Shown here: in pieces, positions 40,393 through 49,248 of the stretch
Layout: each line of letters opens with the position of its first letter
Position numbering within the stretch: the stretch's first letter is position 1
From: JALHUB01 sp050010555
GTDB lineage: Bacteria; Chloroflexota; Dehalococcoidia; DSTF01; JALHUB01
Direction: 5' to 3'
Length of the DNA: 63,790 nucleotides
Assembly (NCBI GenBank): GCA_050010555.1
Contig: JBEKKV010000006.1
Coordinates: 1 to 63,790, forward strand
The notes under the pieces: model-generated
Told to the model about the DNA's origin: nothing
Seen by the model: only the letters and a program-made list of their open reading frames with translations
Database searches by the model: none
Made by a program: the position numbers and the translations under genes

Positions 40393-40614
40393 TGTCTCCT
40401 CCACCCCGTCGGCCGCTTGTTCTCAAGCCGGGCCCAATCGGGGCAATCCTATCCGCATCCATTATACAGCACCTCGGCCGAATGACAGCGAACCCGTAGG
40501 GTCGCATCGCGATGCGCCCGCTGTTGGAGGAACGCGCTCGTTTTTCCCAGAAAAGTTGATCTTCTCGCGTGTGACGCTATAATGAGCTGTCGCGTTTGTC
40601 GGGAGGGCTGAAGG

Positions 40615-41541
40615 ATGAGAGTGCGCTATTCCCTCCTGGTCATCGGACTCTTGCTGGCATTAATCGCTGTACTGGGAGGCGTCACCGAAGGCCTCGTGCC
40701 GACCTCCACACGCGCGTCCAACCCGGGGACGCCGCTAACTCCATACCCCACACCAGCTCCCACCTTAGATCCAAAAGAGGTCTTTACTGTCGTGGGTGGC
40801 TGCTGGCTGGATGCGAAGCCCTGTGACGGCCGCCTGACAATGACGGCGAAGATTGGCGACACTGTCTGCGCCACGGCCTCAGCACGCCCAAACTATGGGC
40901 CTACGGTAACCGAAGCCCCCTACTTCGGTCTGGCCGTGCCGTCGAATGAAATTGAGCCTGGTTGCGGCTTCGAAGGCGCTGTCGTGACCTTCTTCGCGGG
41001 AGATCAGGAGGCGGCGCAGACCGCCGTCTGGCATGGCGGAACAACACGACAAGAAGATATGAATTTCACGGTAGGCCCTCCCTTCGCGCATTTCATTGGA
41101 AATCTCGATAGGGATAGCCTTCAGGGGAATCTCCCCAGTCTTCGGATTCTACCTTCTGTCGGCGAAACGCAATGTGGCGTCGCCTCTATCGCAGGGTGGG
41201 GAACACAATACGAGGCCGAGATCCCCTCGGCTGAACAGAGCCCTGGTTGCGGGACCGAGGGGGCAGAAGTGACCTTCAAACTTGTCGATGCGCAGGGCAA
41301 CGTTGTTAGCACAGCCAGCCAGACGGGCGTCTGGCATAAGTGGGATGGAATCTGGCCGGGGCAATCGCTCGACCTGACATTCTCGACGACAACCGGCATG
41401 AGTTCACCCAACGTCGGAACGGGCGACGAAGCGCGGCACAAAGGAATTCCGCTCCAACCGCTGGCAGCCGTCCTCTCCACCGCTGGCGTCGTCGCTATCG
41501 TCGCGTCGCTCGCACTACGCCGCCGTCGAGCGACGATGTAG
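40615..41541 (+). CDS. Secreted protein with two Cys-paired repeats and C-terminal membrane anchor
   Basis: The 308-residue protein has a signal peptide (RYSLLVIGLLLALIAVLGGV), a Pro/Thr linker, and two similar domains of about 85 residues (about 60-150 and 175-260). Each has a cysteine near its start (GDTVCATAS; GETQCGVAS) and PGCGFEGAVVTFF or PGCGTEGAEVTFK, and each ends VWH. The C-terminus is one transmembrane helix (LAAVLSTAGVVAIVASLALR) followed by RRRR. The layout resembles the cohesin-like surface proteins at 54-60 kb in anchor style only. Function unknown. Confidence 0.7.
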   Translation: MRVRYSLLVIGLLLALIAVLGGVTEGLVPTSTRASNPGTPLTPYPTPAPTLDPKEVFTVVGGCWLDAKPCDGRLTMTAKIGDTVCATASARPNYGPTVTEAPYFGLAVPSNEIEPGCGFEGAVVTFFAGDQEAAQTAVWHGGTTRQEDMNFTVGPPFAHFIGNLDRDSLQGNLPSLRILPSVGETQCGVASIAGWGTQYEAEIPSAEQSPGCGTEGAEVTFKLVDAQGNVVSTASQTGVWHKWDGIWPGQSLDLTFSTTTGMSSPNVGTGDEARHKGIPLQPLAAVLSTAGVVAIVASLALRRRRATM

Positions 41542-41568
41542 ATCCGATTCCTACCATATCGGAGAAAT

Positions 41569-41598
41569 GGGGCTGCCCCTCAGCGACGGGACAGCCCC
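41569..41598. terminator. Terminator hairpin between convergent genes
   Basis: GGGGCTG and CAGCCCC (7-bp stem, loop of 16 bases) lie between the plus-strand secreted protein gene and the minus-strand acyl-CoA dehydrogenase gene and could serve both. Confidence 0.55.
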
Positions 41599-41624
41599 AA
41601 AGCTGCGTCTCTTGTCGATGCGGG

Positions 41625-42755
41625 CTACATGCCCAGCGACTGCGCCACCATCTCCCGATGGAAATCGGCGTCGCCCCACATCAGGTCCGCCATCTTCTGA
41701 CGACGGAAGTAGAGCTGGATCTTGTAGTCCTTCGTAAAGCCGATGCCGCCGTGGATCTGCTGGCCGTTCGCCACCAGGCGTCGCGAGGCGTCGTTGGCCC
41801 ACGCCTTCGCCATGTGGACCGCCTGCTCCGCGTCTGGCTCGCCTTCCGCCACGGCCCAGGCCGCGCGGTACACTAGGAAACGCGCGCTGTCGGCGTCGGT
41901 CACCATGTCCGCGCACTTGTGCTGGATTGCCTGGAAGCTGCCGATCGGCCGGCCGAACTGCACACGCTCCTTGGCGTAGTTGACGGTGATCTCGAAATCC
42001 GCCTGCGCCAGCCCGATCAGGTAGGCCGCCTCCAGCGTCGCCGCCTTCAGCAGCAACTGTTTCAAGATCGGCCAGCCCTTGTCGATCTCGCCGATCACGT
42101 TCGACTTCGGCACGGCGACGTTCTGGAACTTCACCTCGCACTGCTTGTCGCTGCCGATCGTCTTCAGTTGCGTCGTGCTGATGCCGGCGCTCTTGGCGTC
42201 GACGATGACCAGCGTGATGCCGTCCTCGCCGCCCGCCTTCGTGCGCACCGCGACCGTCATGAAGTCGGCCACGTTCGCGTCGCGGACGAAGAGCTTCGTC
42301 CCATTCAGCACCAGCTTATCGCCCTCGACCTTCGCTTCCATCTGCACGCCGTCGGCGTCGAAGCGCGCGACCGGCTCCGTCACCGCCAGCGTCCACATCT
42401 CGTCGCCGGAAGCGATCTTCGCCAGGTGAGCCTGCTTCTGCGCGTCCGTGCCCCAGCCGAGCAGCGGGATCGCGCCGCCCACCTGCGTGGAGAGGAAGGG
42501 GCCCGGCACCAGCGCCCGACCGAACTCCTCGGTCAGGACCGCCAGGTCCATGAAGCCCATGCCGCTGCCGCCCTGCTCCGGCGGGACGATGAGGCCGCAC
42601 CAGCCCTGGTCGGCCATGCCCTTCCACAACTGCGGCGAATAGCCCTTCTCGTCCTCTTCCATCTCGCGGACGAGGTTCTCCGTGCACTCCTTCTCCAGGA
42701 AGTCGCGCGCAAAGTTCTTGAGCAGCTCTTGCTCTTCGCTAAGACCCAGGTCCAT
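41625..42755 (-). CDS. Acyl-CoA dehydrogenase (possible non-catalytic partner)
   Basis: The 376-residue protein has the acyl-CoA dehydrogenase fold: N-terminal helices (MDLGLSEEQELLKNFARDFL), LIVPPEQGGSGMGFMDLAVL, the FAD strand EMWTLAVTEPVARFDADG and C-terminal QIHGGIGFTKDYKIQLYFRR. The usual C-terminal YEGT/AGTSE segment with flavin contacts and the catalytic Glu position is less clear than in its neighbour. Adjacent divergent pairs like this form heterotetramers in sterol-degrading bacteria, so it may partner the 42819 gene; this is inference. Confidence 0.85.
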   Translation of the reverse strand: MDLGLSEEQELLKNFARDFLEKECTENLVREMEEDEKGYSPQLWKGMADQGWCGLIVPPEQGGSGMGFMDLAVLTEEFGRALVPGPFLSTQVGGAIPLLGWGTDAQKQAHLAKIASGDEMWTLAVTEPVARFDADGVQMEAKVEGDKLVLNGTKLFVRDANVADFMTVAVRTKAGGEDGITLVIVDAKSAGISTTQLKTIGSDKQCEVKFQNVAVPKSNVIGEIDKGWPILKQLLLKAATLEAAYLIGLAQADFEITVNYAKERVQFGRPIGSFQAIQHKCADMVTDADSARFLVYRAAWAVAEGEPDAEQAVHMAKAWANDASRRLVANGQQIHGGIGFTKDYKIQLYFRRQKMADLMWGDADFHREMVAQSLGM

Positions 42756-42818
42756 TCTTGGCTCCTTTCCAATTCTCCGACTCTCACGAGCCGCCGATGA
42801 TGCTATGTTTCACCGCGC

Positions 42819-43994
42819 TCAGTCCCTCGGAAGGCCGAGGCCCCTCTGCGCGATAATATTCTTCTGTATCTCCGAGGTGCCGGCTTCGATGCTGTAGCCA
42901 ACGGACCGCAGGTACTGGTGCGACCAGGCGCCCAGGTGCGGCGCCATCGGATCAGGCGCCATGAGCTGCGCGTACAGCCCCATGACGTTCATCTTTGAGC
43001 GGGCGATGCGCTGGTGCAGCTCCGCCGAGAACACCTTCACGAGCGACGCCTCGTAGTTGGGTATCAGCCCGCGGTTCTGCATACTGGCGATTCGATAGGA
43101 GAGCATGCGCCCCGCCTCCGCCTCGATCAGGCGGTCCGCGAGCTCCAGTCGCAGAAGCGGGTTCAGGTCAAGCAGCGAGACGGGGGTCCTGCGCCACGTG
43201 ATCGCGTAGTCGACCAGGTCCTCTACCTCCTGCACCATCCCCACGGCCGAGCCGACGTTAGAACGCTCGAAATCCAGCGTTGTCATGCCGACGTACCAGC
43301 CGCGGTTCTCCTGCCCCACGACGTTCTCCTTCGGAACGCGCACGTTGTCGAAGAACACCTCGTTGAACTCGTGCGTATCCGCCATGTTGGTCAGGCCGCG
43401 GACCGTGATGCCCGGCGCCTTCATGTCCACGACGAAATACGTTATTCCCTTGTGTTTCGGCGCTTCCGGGTCCGTGCGGGCCAGGCAGATCATCCACCGT
43501 GCCATGTGCGCGAGGGTGCTCCAGATCTTCTGGCCGTTCAGGACGTAGTCGTCGCCGTCCTTCACCGCGCGCGTTCGCAGCGAAGCCAGGTCGGAGCCGG
43601 CTTCCGGCTCGGAGTAGCCCTGGCACCAGATGTCGGTGCCGGCCAGCACGCCCGGCAGGAAGCGCTTCTTCTGCTCCTCGTTCCCGTGGACGATGATCGT
43701 TGGGCCCGCCAGGCCAAGGCCGATTATCAGGTGAGCGGGCCGCGGCGCTCGATGAATCGCCATCTCTTCGTTGTAAATGAACTGCTCGATCTGGCTCATG
43801 CCGGCGCCGCCGTATTCCTTCGGCCAGGCAGGGGCGATCCAGCCACGCTCGGAGAGCTTCCGGAACCAGCGCTGTCCTTCTTCCGCCAGCGTCTCGTACG
43901 ACATTCCCGGTCGAGCGCGCGGCGCTTCCGTCTCGATGAAGTCAACGACTTCTTTCCGAAACGCCGCTTCTTCCGGTGAGTCTCTAAGGTCCAT
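42819..43994 (-). CDS. Acyl-CoA dehydrogenase
   Basis: The 391-residue enzyme would oxidise acyl-CoA to trans-2-enoyl-CoA using FAD. It has YSEPEAGSDLASLRTRAVKD (FAD/substrate strand), DDYVLNGQKIWST, GLTNMADTHEFNEVFFDNVR VP, and the terminal SIEAGTSEIQKNIIAQRGLG. Length is typical. The start at 43994 lies 14 bases downstream of the enoyl-CoA hydratase gene's stop, so the genes form one operon with the TetR regulator upstream. Confidence 0.92.
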   Translation of the reverse strand: MDLRDSPEEAAFRKEVVDFIETEAPRARPGMSYETLAEEGQRWFRKLSERGWIAPAWPKEYGGAGMSQIEQFIYNEEMAIHRAPRPAHLIIGLGLAGPTIIVHGNEEQKKRFLPGVLAGTDIWCQGYSEPEAGSDLASLRTRAVKDGDDYVLNGQKIWSTLAHMARWMICLARTDPEAPKHKGITYFVVDMKAPGITVRGLTNMADTHEFNEVFFDNVRVPKENVVGQENRGWYVGMTTLDFERSNVGSAVGMVQEVEDLVDYAITWRRTPVSLLDLNPLLRLELADRLIEAEAGRMLSYRIASMQNRGLIPNYEASLVKVFSAELHQRIARSKMNVMGLYAQLMAPDPMAPHLGAWSHQYLRSVGYSIEAGTSEIQKNIIAQRGLGLPRD

Positions 43995-44008
43995 AACGGG
44001 TCTCTCCG

Positions 44009-44803
44009 CTAGTCCTGACGCCGGAAATCAGGCTCTCGACGCTCCAGGAACGCCCGGATCCCCTCGCGGTGCTCCGCCGTGGACATGCACTCGGCGAAGG
44101 CGGCGGTCTCGCGCTCAAGGGCTTCGGCGTAGTCGCTGTCGAGGTTCTGGTAGATCGTCTGCTTCGCCTTTCTCAAGGCAAAGGGCGGCCGCTTTGCGAT
44201 GAGGGAAGCGACGTTCATCGCTTCCTCCATCAGACGGTCGTCCGGCACGACGCGATTGACGAACCCCATCTCCAGCGCTTCCCGCGCGTCAAACGTGCGC
44301 GGCATGTAGACCAGCTCGCAGGCCTTTGCCAGCCCCAGCATGCGTGGCAGCACGTACGTGGAGCCGAACTCCGGCGTCAGGCCAACGTTCAGGAACTGGG
44401 TATTGAGGCGCGCGCTCTCGGCGGCGATGCGCATGTCGCAGTTCATCGGCAGCGTCACGCCGATGCCCATAGCGTAGCCATGGACGGCGGCGATGCTCGG
44501 CTTGCCGAAATGAAGCAGCTTGATGAGCGATGGGAAGTCGCTGGCAACCCGCTCGGTCGCAATGCCGGCATCCTGGGCGTCGGCGCGCAGCTTGAACTCG
44601 CCGATGTCGGCGCCGGCGCAGAAAGCGCGCCCCGCGCCGTTGAACAGCACGACGCCGACCTCTTTGTCCGCGTTGGCATCGGCCAGCGCCTGCGCAACCT
44701 CGGAAGCCATCTGCTGGCTCCAGGCGTTCAGCTTCTCCGGCCGGTTGAGCGTGATGACGGCGACGCCGTCCCGCTTCTCATACAGAATTACGCCGTAAGC
44801 CAC
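44009..44803 (-). CDS. Enoyl-CoA hydratase/isomerase (crotonase family)
   Basis: The 264-residue protein has the crotonase oxyanion-hole motifs NGAGRAFCAGADIGEF (about residues 55-70) and AVHGYAMGIGVTLPMNCDMR, then FLNVGLTPEFGSTYVLPRML, in which an acidic residue could serve catalysis. It would hydrate the enoyl-CoA made by the flanking dehydrogenases. It is 15 bases from each neighbour. The exact hydratase, isomerase or hydrolase activity cannot be fixed. Confidence 0.9.
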   Translation of the reverse strand: MAYGVILYEKRDGVAVITLNRPEKLNAWSQQMASEVAQALADANADKEVGVVLFNGAGRAFCAGADIGEFKLRADAQDAGIATERVASDFPSLIKLLHFGKPSIAAVHGYAMGIGVTLPMNCDMRIAAESARLNTQFLNVGLTPEFGSTYVLPRMLGLAKACELVYMPRTFDAREALEMGFVNRVVPDDRLMEEAMNVASLIAKRPPFALRKAKQTIYQNLDSDYAEALERETAAFAECMSTAEHREGIRAFLERREPDFRRQD

Positions 44804-44818
44804 AGCAATCCCCTTTTC

Positions 44819-45985
44819 CTACTCGCGAGGGAGCCCCAGGCCACGCTGCGCCATGAGGTTGCGCTGGATCTCGTTGCTGCCGGCGTAGATCGTCTCGCCG
44901 ACGGTCCACAGGTACAGGTACTTGATCCGTCCGCCGATTTGCGCCCACGGCGATTTCGCGTCGAGGCCGCCGTATAGCCCCATAACGTCCATGCCCGTGC
45001 GGGCAAGCCGCTGGTGCAGCTCCGTCCCGAACGTCTTCGCCATGGAGGCCTGGTAGGCGGGAATCAGCCCCTTCGTCTGCATGTAGGCGACGTTGTAGTT
45101 GATAAGCGTCGCCACCTGGATCTCGATGGCCATCTCGGCCAGCTTGTGCTTGACTACGGGGTCGGCGGCGATGGCCTTTCCGTTCGTCTTCGTCGCTTTC
45201 GCCCACTTCACCAGCTCTTCCAGCGTCTTCGCCGACTCAGCGGCAAAGCTGATAGAAGACCGCTCGAAGTCCAGCGTCGTCATGGCCACGTACCAGCCGC
45301 GGTTCTCTTCGCCGATCATCTGGTCCTTGGGGACGCGGACGTTGTCGAAGTAGGTGTCGGTGAAGCCGGAGAAGCCGGCCATGTTGACGATGGGCATGAT
45401 GCTTATGCCGGGCGACTTCATATCGCAGACGAAGTAGGAAATGCCGCGGTGCTTCGGCGAGTTGACGTCCGTCCGCGCCATCACGTGGATCCAGTCGCCG
45501 ACGGTGCCGGACGAGGTCCATGTCTTCTGCCCGTTGAGGATGTAGTCGTCGCCGTCCTTCACCGCGCGAAGCTGCAGGCTGGCCAGGTCGGAGCCGGCGT
45601 TCGGCTCGCTGAATCCCTGCGCCCAGATCACCTCGCAGCGGGCGATGGGCGGCAAGAAGCGCTTCTTCTGCTCCTCGGTCCCGTGGACCATGATGCAGGG
45701 GCCGATCATGTGCACGCCCTGCCCGTCGAGGATGCGGGCGCCGACGTAGGACATCTCCTCGCGCAGGATGATCTGCTTCATATGCGTGGAGCCGCCGCCG
45801 CCGTACTCCTTCGGCCAGTGCATTGTGCGCCAGCCCTTATCGGCCATCTTCTTCTCGAAGGCGCGCGCTTGCTCGAACACCTCCGGGTCTTCGACATCTA
45901 TGTAGCCGAGCGTCCACTCCTTACGCAGGAACGCTCGCACCTCCTGTCGAAAGGCCTCTTCTTCTTCCGTGAACTTGAAATCCAT
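44819..45985 (-). CDS. Acyl-CoA dehydrogenase
   Basis: The 388-residue enzyme shows EAFRQEVRAFLRKEW, WPKEYGGGGSTHMKQIILRE, the FAD strand EVIWAQGFSEPNAGSDLASL, DYILNGQKTWTSSGTVGDW, and the end YAGSNEIQRNLMAQRGLGLP. It is close in sequence to the 42819 enzyme, suggesting duplication within the operon. It is the first gene of the cluster, about 110 bases from the TetR gene. Substrate unknown: long-chain, branched or aromatic acyl-CoA are possible. Confidence 0.92.
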   Translation of the reverse strand: MDFKFTEEEEAFRQEVRAFLRKEWTLGYIDVEDPEVFEQARAFEKKMADKGWRTMHWPKEYGGGGSTHMKQIILREEMSYVGARILDGQGVHMIGPCIMVHGTEEQKKRFLPPIARCEVIWAQGFSEPNAGSDLASLQLRAVKDGDDYILNGQKTWTSSGTVGDWIHVMARTDVNSPKHRGISYFVCDMKSPGISIMPIVNMAGFSGFTDTYFDNVRVPKDQMIGEENRGWYVAMTTLDFERSSISFAAESAKTLEELVKWAKATKTNGKAIAADPVVKHKLAEMAIEIQVATLINYNVAYMQTKGLIPAYQASMAKTFGTELHQRLARTGMDVMGLYGGLDAKSPWAQIGGRIKYLYLWTVGETIYAGSNEIQRNLMAQRGLGLPRE

Positions 45986-46094
45986 ACTTAAGCCCCCTCT
46001 TCGCTAGGACAAATTGATTGTCTGGTCTGACTCAAAAGGGAGATACTCTCCTCCTTTCCCGAGGGCTGATGCCCTCGCAATGACAGTTGCCGTT

Positions 46095-46790
46095 TCACGT
46101 CGATGTCCCTTCCATTCCGGAGGGGACGATTGGCAGATGGTCGTAAGGCAACGTTGCCGTGATCGATCGGAGCCGGCCCTCCGGCTGGTCTGCCCGCACC
46201 GAGTCGATGAGCATACGCACCAGCGTCTCTACCCGCTGGCGCGTGAAGTCGCTTTCGAAGCCAAGCAGGTGCCTGGCGTCCAGCATCAGGCCCATGCCCA
46301 GGAAATGCCAGGCGAAAGCACGCGCGTCGACGTCCTCTCGTACTAGGCCGCGCTTTTTGCCGTCCTCCAGCAGCTCGGCGAACAGGTCGACGAACGAGGA
46401 GTAGTTCTCGCGCAGGGCCTGCCGTATCTCCGGGTCGTCCGCCTCGACGAGCGCCTGGAACTGCAGCTTCATGACGGCGGAATGGCTCTTGAGGCTGTCG
46501 TAGTAGCCCACGCCGATGCTCCAGAGCGTCTCCAGCGGGTCGTCCACCTCCGACGCGATCCGCTGCCAGCTATCGATGAGCTTGGGCGCGGTGGTCCGGA
46601 GCGTGGAAAGGAAGAGGGCCTTTTTGCTTGGGAAATAGCGGTAGAGGGCGGGCTCCGAGATATCGGCTGCCCGGGCGAGGTCCGCCGTGCTCACCTTCCA
46701 GTAGTTGGAGGCGGCGAAAGCGGCCCTGGCGCTCTCGATGATGCGCTTCTTGCGTTCGGCGGCCGGTAGCCTTCTTGCTCGCGTGGTCAT
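46095..46790 (-). CDS. TetR-family regulator of the acyl-CoA cluster
   Basis: The 231-residue regulator has a TetR helix-turn-helix (KKRIIESARAAFAASNYWKV STADLARAADISEPALYRYF PSKKALF, about residues 13-60) and a ligand domain (VMKLQFQALVEADDPEIRQA). It lies upstream of and in line with the acyl-CoA dehydrogenase operon. A perfect palindrome, TAGTGA-ACAC-TCACTA, lies 5 bases before its ATG (46795-46810), like the TGAGTG/CACTCA sites of fatty-acid-responsive TetR proteins. I infer autorepression relieved by an acyl-CoA. Confidence 0.88.
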   Translation of the reverse strand: MTTRARRLPAAERKKRIIESARAAFAASNYWKVSTADLARAADISEPALYRYFPSKKALFLSTLRTTAPKLIDSWQRIASEVDDPLETLWSIGVGYYDSLKSHSAVMKLQFQALVEADDPEIRQALRENYSSFVDLFAELLEDGKKRGLVREDVDARAFAWHFLGMGLMLDARHLLGFESDFTRQRVETLVRMLIDSVRADQPEGRLRSITATLPYDHLPIVPSGMEGTST

Positions 46791-46794
46791 ATGT

Positions 46795-46810
46795 TAGTGA
46801 ACACTCACTA
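46795..46810. promoter_or_regulatory. Perfect 16-bp palindromic operator for the TetR regulator
   Basis: TAGTGA-ACAC-TCACTA, 4-base centre, ends 5 bases before the TetR start codon. The arms match the style of FadR/PfmR-type TetR operators. Confidence 0.75.
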
Positions 46811-46879
46811 CGAACTGAGAGCGAAGAAAGGCTATCACCAAGGCCGCTTATCGTCAAGCGCGCCTGCGCCGACCGGGGA

Positions 46880-47128
46880 ATGTCCCTTGCGTTCGGCCAG
46901 CCCATCCACGCGATGAAAGAAGTCGGCGACCCACTACGGCTTCAACAGATACTTGGCCACACGTCGCTGGAGATGGTTAGACGTTACGTATCAATGGCGA
47001 ACGTTCAGCGCAGTCTCATCGACCGCCGTAGCTCGCCGATGGACCTGATTGCAGATTCGCAACCGCCATCTACAAACGCGAGGCGCTTGCAGGGAAAGAA
47101 GCCGAGGAAGTTGAGAGTGATTCGGTAA
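46880..47128 (+). pseudogene. Tyrosine recombinase C-terminal remnant
   Basis: The frame encodes FGQPIHAMKEVGDPLRLQQI then LGHTSLEMVRRYVSMANVQR, the end of a tyrosine integrase around the second His (LGH) and the Tyr nucleophile, with a basic tail. The Arg and HxxR boxes and the N-terminus are absent upstream. It is a remnant of an old integration next to the AT-rich segment that follows. Confidence 0.65.
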
Positions 47129-47233
47129 GGGCGGCATCATCAGTCGCTGCCATCGGGCCGCCCAGGATTTTCAGCCAAGTATATCTCAGCTTCCCGTAGC
47201 TAGCTGAGCATTATTGCTGAGTTTAGAACCGAC
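47129..47233. other. Short gene-free border of an AT-rich patch
   Basis: No gene. Base composition falls from high GC to AT-rich across this stretch and stays low through 47460. Confidence 0.45.
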
Positions 47234-47458
47234 CTAGAACTTATTCCTTATTGCTAAACGCCAGATAACATCAATAATTACCATGACTACTACATATACG
47301 ATGGCGATAATTCTTGCGGGCGTTTGAGTAGAAGTATTCCTATTAACTATTACAACTAAGATAGCGAGAATCGCTAGTGCTACAGCAACATATAATAACT
47401 GGAGACCCCATACAATAATTGGTACCCCCAATAATCTGTACCTCAGTATGTCAAGCAT
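47234..47458 (-). CDS. small AT-rich two-helix membrane protein
   Basis: The 74-residue protein starts at ATG 47458 (MLDILRYRLLGVPIIVWGLQ) with GGAGGCG just upstream. Two transmembrane helices (LLYVAVALAILAILVVIV; IIAIVYVVVMVIIDVIWRLA) flank a short polar loop. Codon use is AT-rich, unlike all neighbours, which with the adjacent integrase remnant points to horizontal transfer. Function unknown. Confidence 0.55.
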   Translation of the reverse strand: MLDILRYRLLGVPIIVWGLQLLYVAVALAILAILVVIVNRNTSTQTPARIIAIVYVVVMVIIDVIWRLAIRNKF

Positions 47459-47517
47459 CACGCCTCCAACACGACCAGAGAAGAGAGGGCGGGAGACCGG
47501 CCAGCCCCCGAGCGATG

Positions 47518-47991
47518 CTACCGTAGACTCGCCGGAAGGACTAGCGGCTTGTAGTCCGCCGCTATCAGGAGTTCGTCGACTTCCTCGACCGCCAGCTCCA
47601 GCCCCCAGTTTCCCAGGAGTATCAGGGCATCGCGGCTCGGACCGTCTTTCTCGCCGGAGAGGAGTCGGGAGACGTAGCTCTCATCGAGCCACGCGTCCCG
47701 GGCGATTTGCGCCTGGGTCTTACCCCCTTGGCGCGCCCGCGCGCCGTACTTCCGCAGAAGGTAGGCTAGGGACTCCCCCCGGCCTCTTGAGGGCGTACAA
47801 GGTCGAGTGTCCTCATTGGTCAAGCTCCAATCTATGGTCAAGCTCCAATCTATCTCACTCGTTGAAGGCTGACCGAGTCGACCCTGTTGGACTACTCGCA
47901 TCCCTCCCTTCGGCCGCATTTTCGGCCTCCGATGCCCGCTTGTCAATGCCGCGCGGGCAAGACCGCAGGATTCGTCCTCGCAGAGCGCCAT
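47518..47991 (-). CDS. XRE-type helix-turn-helix protein
   Basis: The 157-codon frame ends with a helix-turn-helix (GGKTQAQIARDAWLDESYVS RLLSGEKDGPSRDAL, about residues 89-123), a Cro/CI-like DNA-binding domain. The first ~60 residues are low-complexity and include a duplicated IDWSLT caused by an exact 18-bp tandem repeat at 47818-47853. The real start may be internal, near LAYLLRKYG. It lies beside the integrase remnant and may be a leftover element repressor. Confidence 0.6.
   Translation of the reverse strand: MALCEDESCGLARAALTSGHRRPKMRPKGGMRVVQQGRLGQPSTSEIDWSLTIDWSLTNEDTRPCTPSRGRGESLAYLLRKYGARARQGGKTQAQIARDAWLDESYVSRLLSGEKDGPSRDALILLGNWGLELAVEEVDELLIAADYKPLVLPASLR
47818..47853. repeat. 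Exact 18-bp tandem duplication
   Basis: GGTCAAGCTCCAATCTAT occurs twice in direct contact (47818-47835, 47836-47853) near the 5' part of the XRE gene. It adds six residues in frame if translated. Confidence 0.85.
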
Positions 47992-48009
47992 CTGACCTGC
48001 GCTGACCCC

Positions 48010-48663
48010 TCATCCCTCCTCCGACTCCCGACGCCGCTCCTCTTCCTCTCGCGCCGCCGCCAACTCCGCCTCGAACGCCTCCTCCGGCGACTTCTCCGGC
48101 GTCTCCGGCTTCGGCATTCGCGCCTCCAGCCGCGACCCCAGCAGCGCGTAGAAGTTCACCCCCAGGTAGTGCAACGGCTTCGCGTCGTCGTCAGCAAGCA
48201 GCCACGTCCCGTCGAACGCCTCCGTGTCCGCCGCCGCCGCCAGCACCTGCCCGACGAACAGCACGTGGTCGCCCACCCGCAGCGCATCCTCGACGCCGCA
48301 CTCCACGTACGCCACGCAGCCTTCGATGAGCGGCGCTTCCACCCGCGTCGCCTTGAACGTCGGCAGCTTCGTCAGCTCGAGCTTGTCGACGTCCGCGCCG
48401 CTCACGCTGCCCAGGTACTGGACGTGATGCAAGAGACGGCGGCCGGGGATGCTGAGGGCGAACTGCTCGCTGTAGCGGATCATGTCGTAGCTGTGGCGCG
48501 ACGGGCTGATCGCGACGCCGACCAGCGGCGGATCCAAGCTCAGCGGCGTCACGAACGCGGCCGGCATCACGTTGTTCTTGCCATGCCAGGCGCTGGTAAC
48601 GAGGGTTATGGGGCCGCCCGATAGCAGCCGGCGGGCGTCCGTCTCGGCGATTGGCAGTCTCAT
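48010..48663 (-). CDS. Flavin reductase-like FMN-binding split-barrel protein
   Basis: The 217-residue protein shows GGPITLVTSAWHGKNNVMPA AFVTPLSLDPPLVGVAISPS RHSYDMIRYSEQFALSIPGR, the FMN-binding split barrel of the flavin reductase-like family. The C-terminal 45 residues are an acidic coiled helix (EEAFEAELAAAREEEERRR). It may reduce flavin or carry redox chemistry with a partner oxygenase. It begins one base after the macro-domain gene ends, so the two are co-transcribed. Confidence 0.8.
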   Translation of the reverse strand: MRLPIAETDARRLLSGGPITLVTSAWHGKNNVMPAAFVTPLSLDPPLVGVAISPSRHSYDMIRYSEQFALSIPGRRLLHHVQYLGSVSGADVDKLELTKLPTFKATRVEAPLIEGCVAYVECGVEDALRVGDHVLFVGQVLAAAADTEAFDGTWLLADDDAKPLHYLGVNFYALLGSRLEARMPKPETPEKSPEEAFEAELAAAREEEERRRESEEG

Positions 48664-48664
48664 C

Positions 48665-49159
48665 TCATCCTCCTGTATCGCTCGTCGAGAGGCCCTCGAC
48701 CGCCTGCCGGTCCGACGCGGAGAACGCGCACAGCATGCTCTCGATGTCCGGGTACTCCGCTATCGCCCGCGCCATCGCCTGCGCCACCTCCCGCGCCGGC
48801 ACGCCGACGATCCCCGCGCCGAGAAGCGGAAAGGCGACGCTCTTCAGTCCCAGCTCCCGACACAACGCCAGCGCCGACCGCGTTCCCTCGTAGATGTCGT
48901 CGATGCTGGCCCGCCGGCCGTGCGCGTAGTCAATCGTCGGGACATGGATCACGTAGCGCGCCGGCAGCTTCCCCGCGGTAGTCGCCACCGCCTTGCCCAG
49001 GTCGCACCAGCCGACGCGGTCGCTCTCCTCCTGGATGACGCGCCCGCCCGCTCGCACGATCGCCGCCGCCACGCCGCCGCCGTGCCGGAGCTGCGTGTTC
49101 GCCGCGTTCACAATCGCGTCCGCCGTTACTTCCGTCACCGGCCCATAGTGAATGCGCAT
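48665..49159 (-). CDS. Macro-domain ADP-ribose-binding/hydrolase protein
   Basis: The 164-residue protein is a stand-alone macro domain: VTADAIVNAANTQLRHGGGV AAAI (ribose loop, residues about 12-35), YVIHVPTIDYAHG and AFPLLGAGIVGVPAREVAQA (phosphate loop). Such proteins remove ADP-ribose or O-acetyl-ADP-ribose. A flavin reductase gene follows with one base between. An NAD/ADP-ribose salvage or stress role is possible, but no partner enzyme is visible. Confidence 0.9.
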   Translation of the reverse strand: MRIHYGPVTEVTADAIVNAANTQLRHGGGVAAAIVRAGGRVIQEESDRVGWCDLGKAVATTAGKLPARYVIHVPTIDYAHGRRASIDDIYEGTRSALALCRELGLKSVAFPLLGAGIVGVPAREVAQAMARAIAEYPDIESMLCAFSASDRQAVEGLSTSDTGG

Positions 49160-49248
49160 CCTCGCGCCTCCTGTAGAAGGCTACGCTCGCCACAGCCGTA
49201 AGCAAATGATAACATCTCTTACAACGAACATAACGCGGGAGTCCGACT

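Noticed and set aside
39073..40485. 470-codon plus-strand open frame across htpX and a lipoprotein gene
   Set aside because: It is antisense to HtpX with intact HExxH. The composition is low-complexity Arg/Ala/Val and it crosses two real genes.
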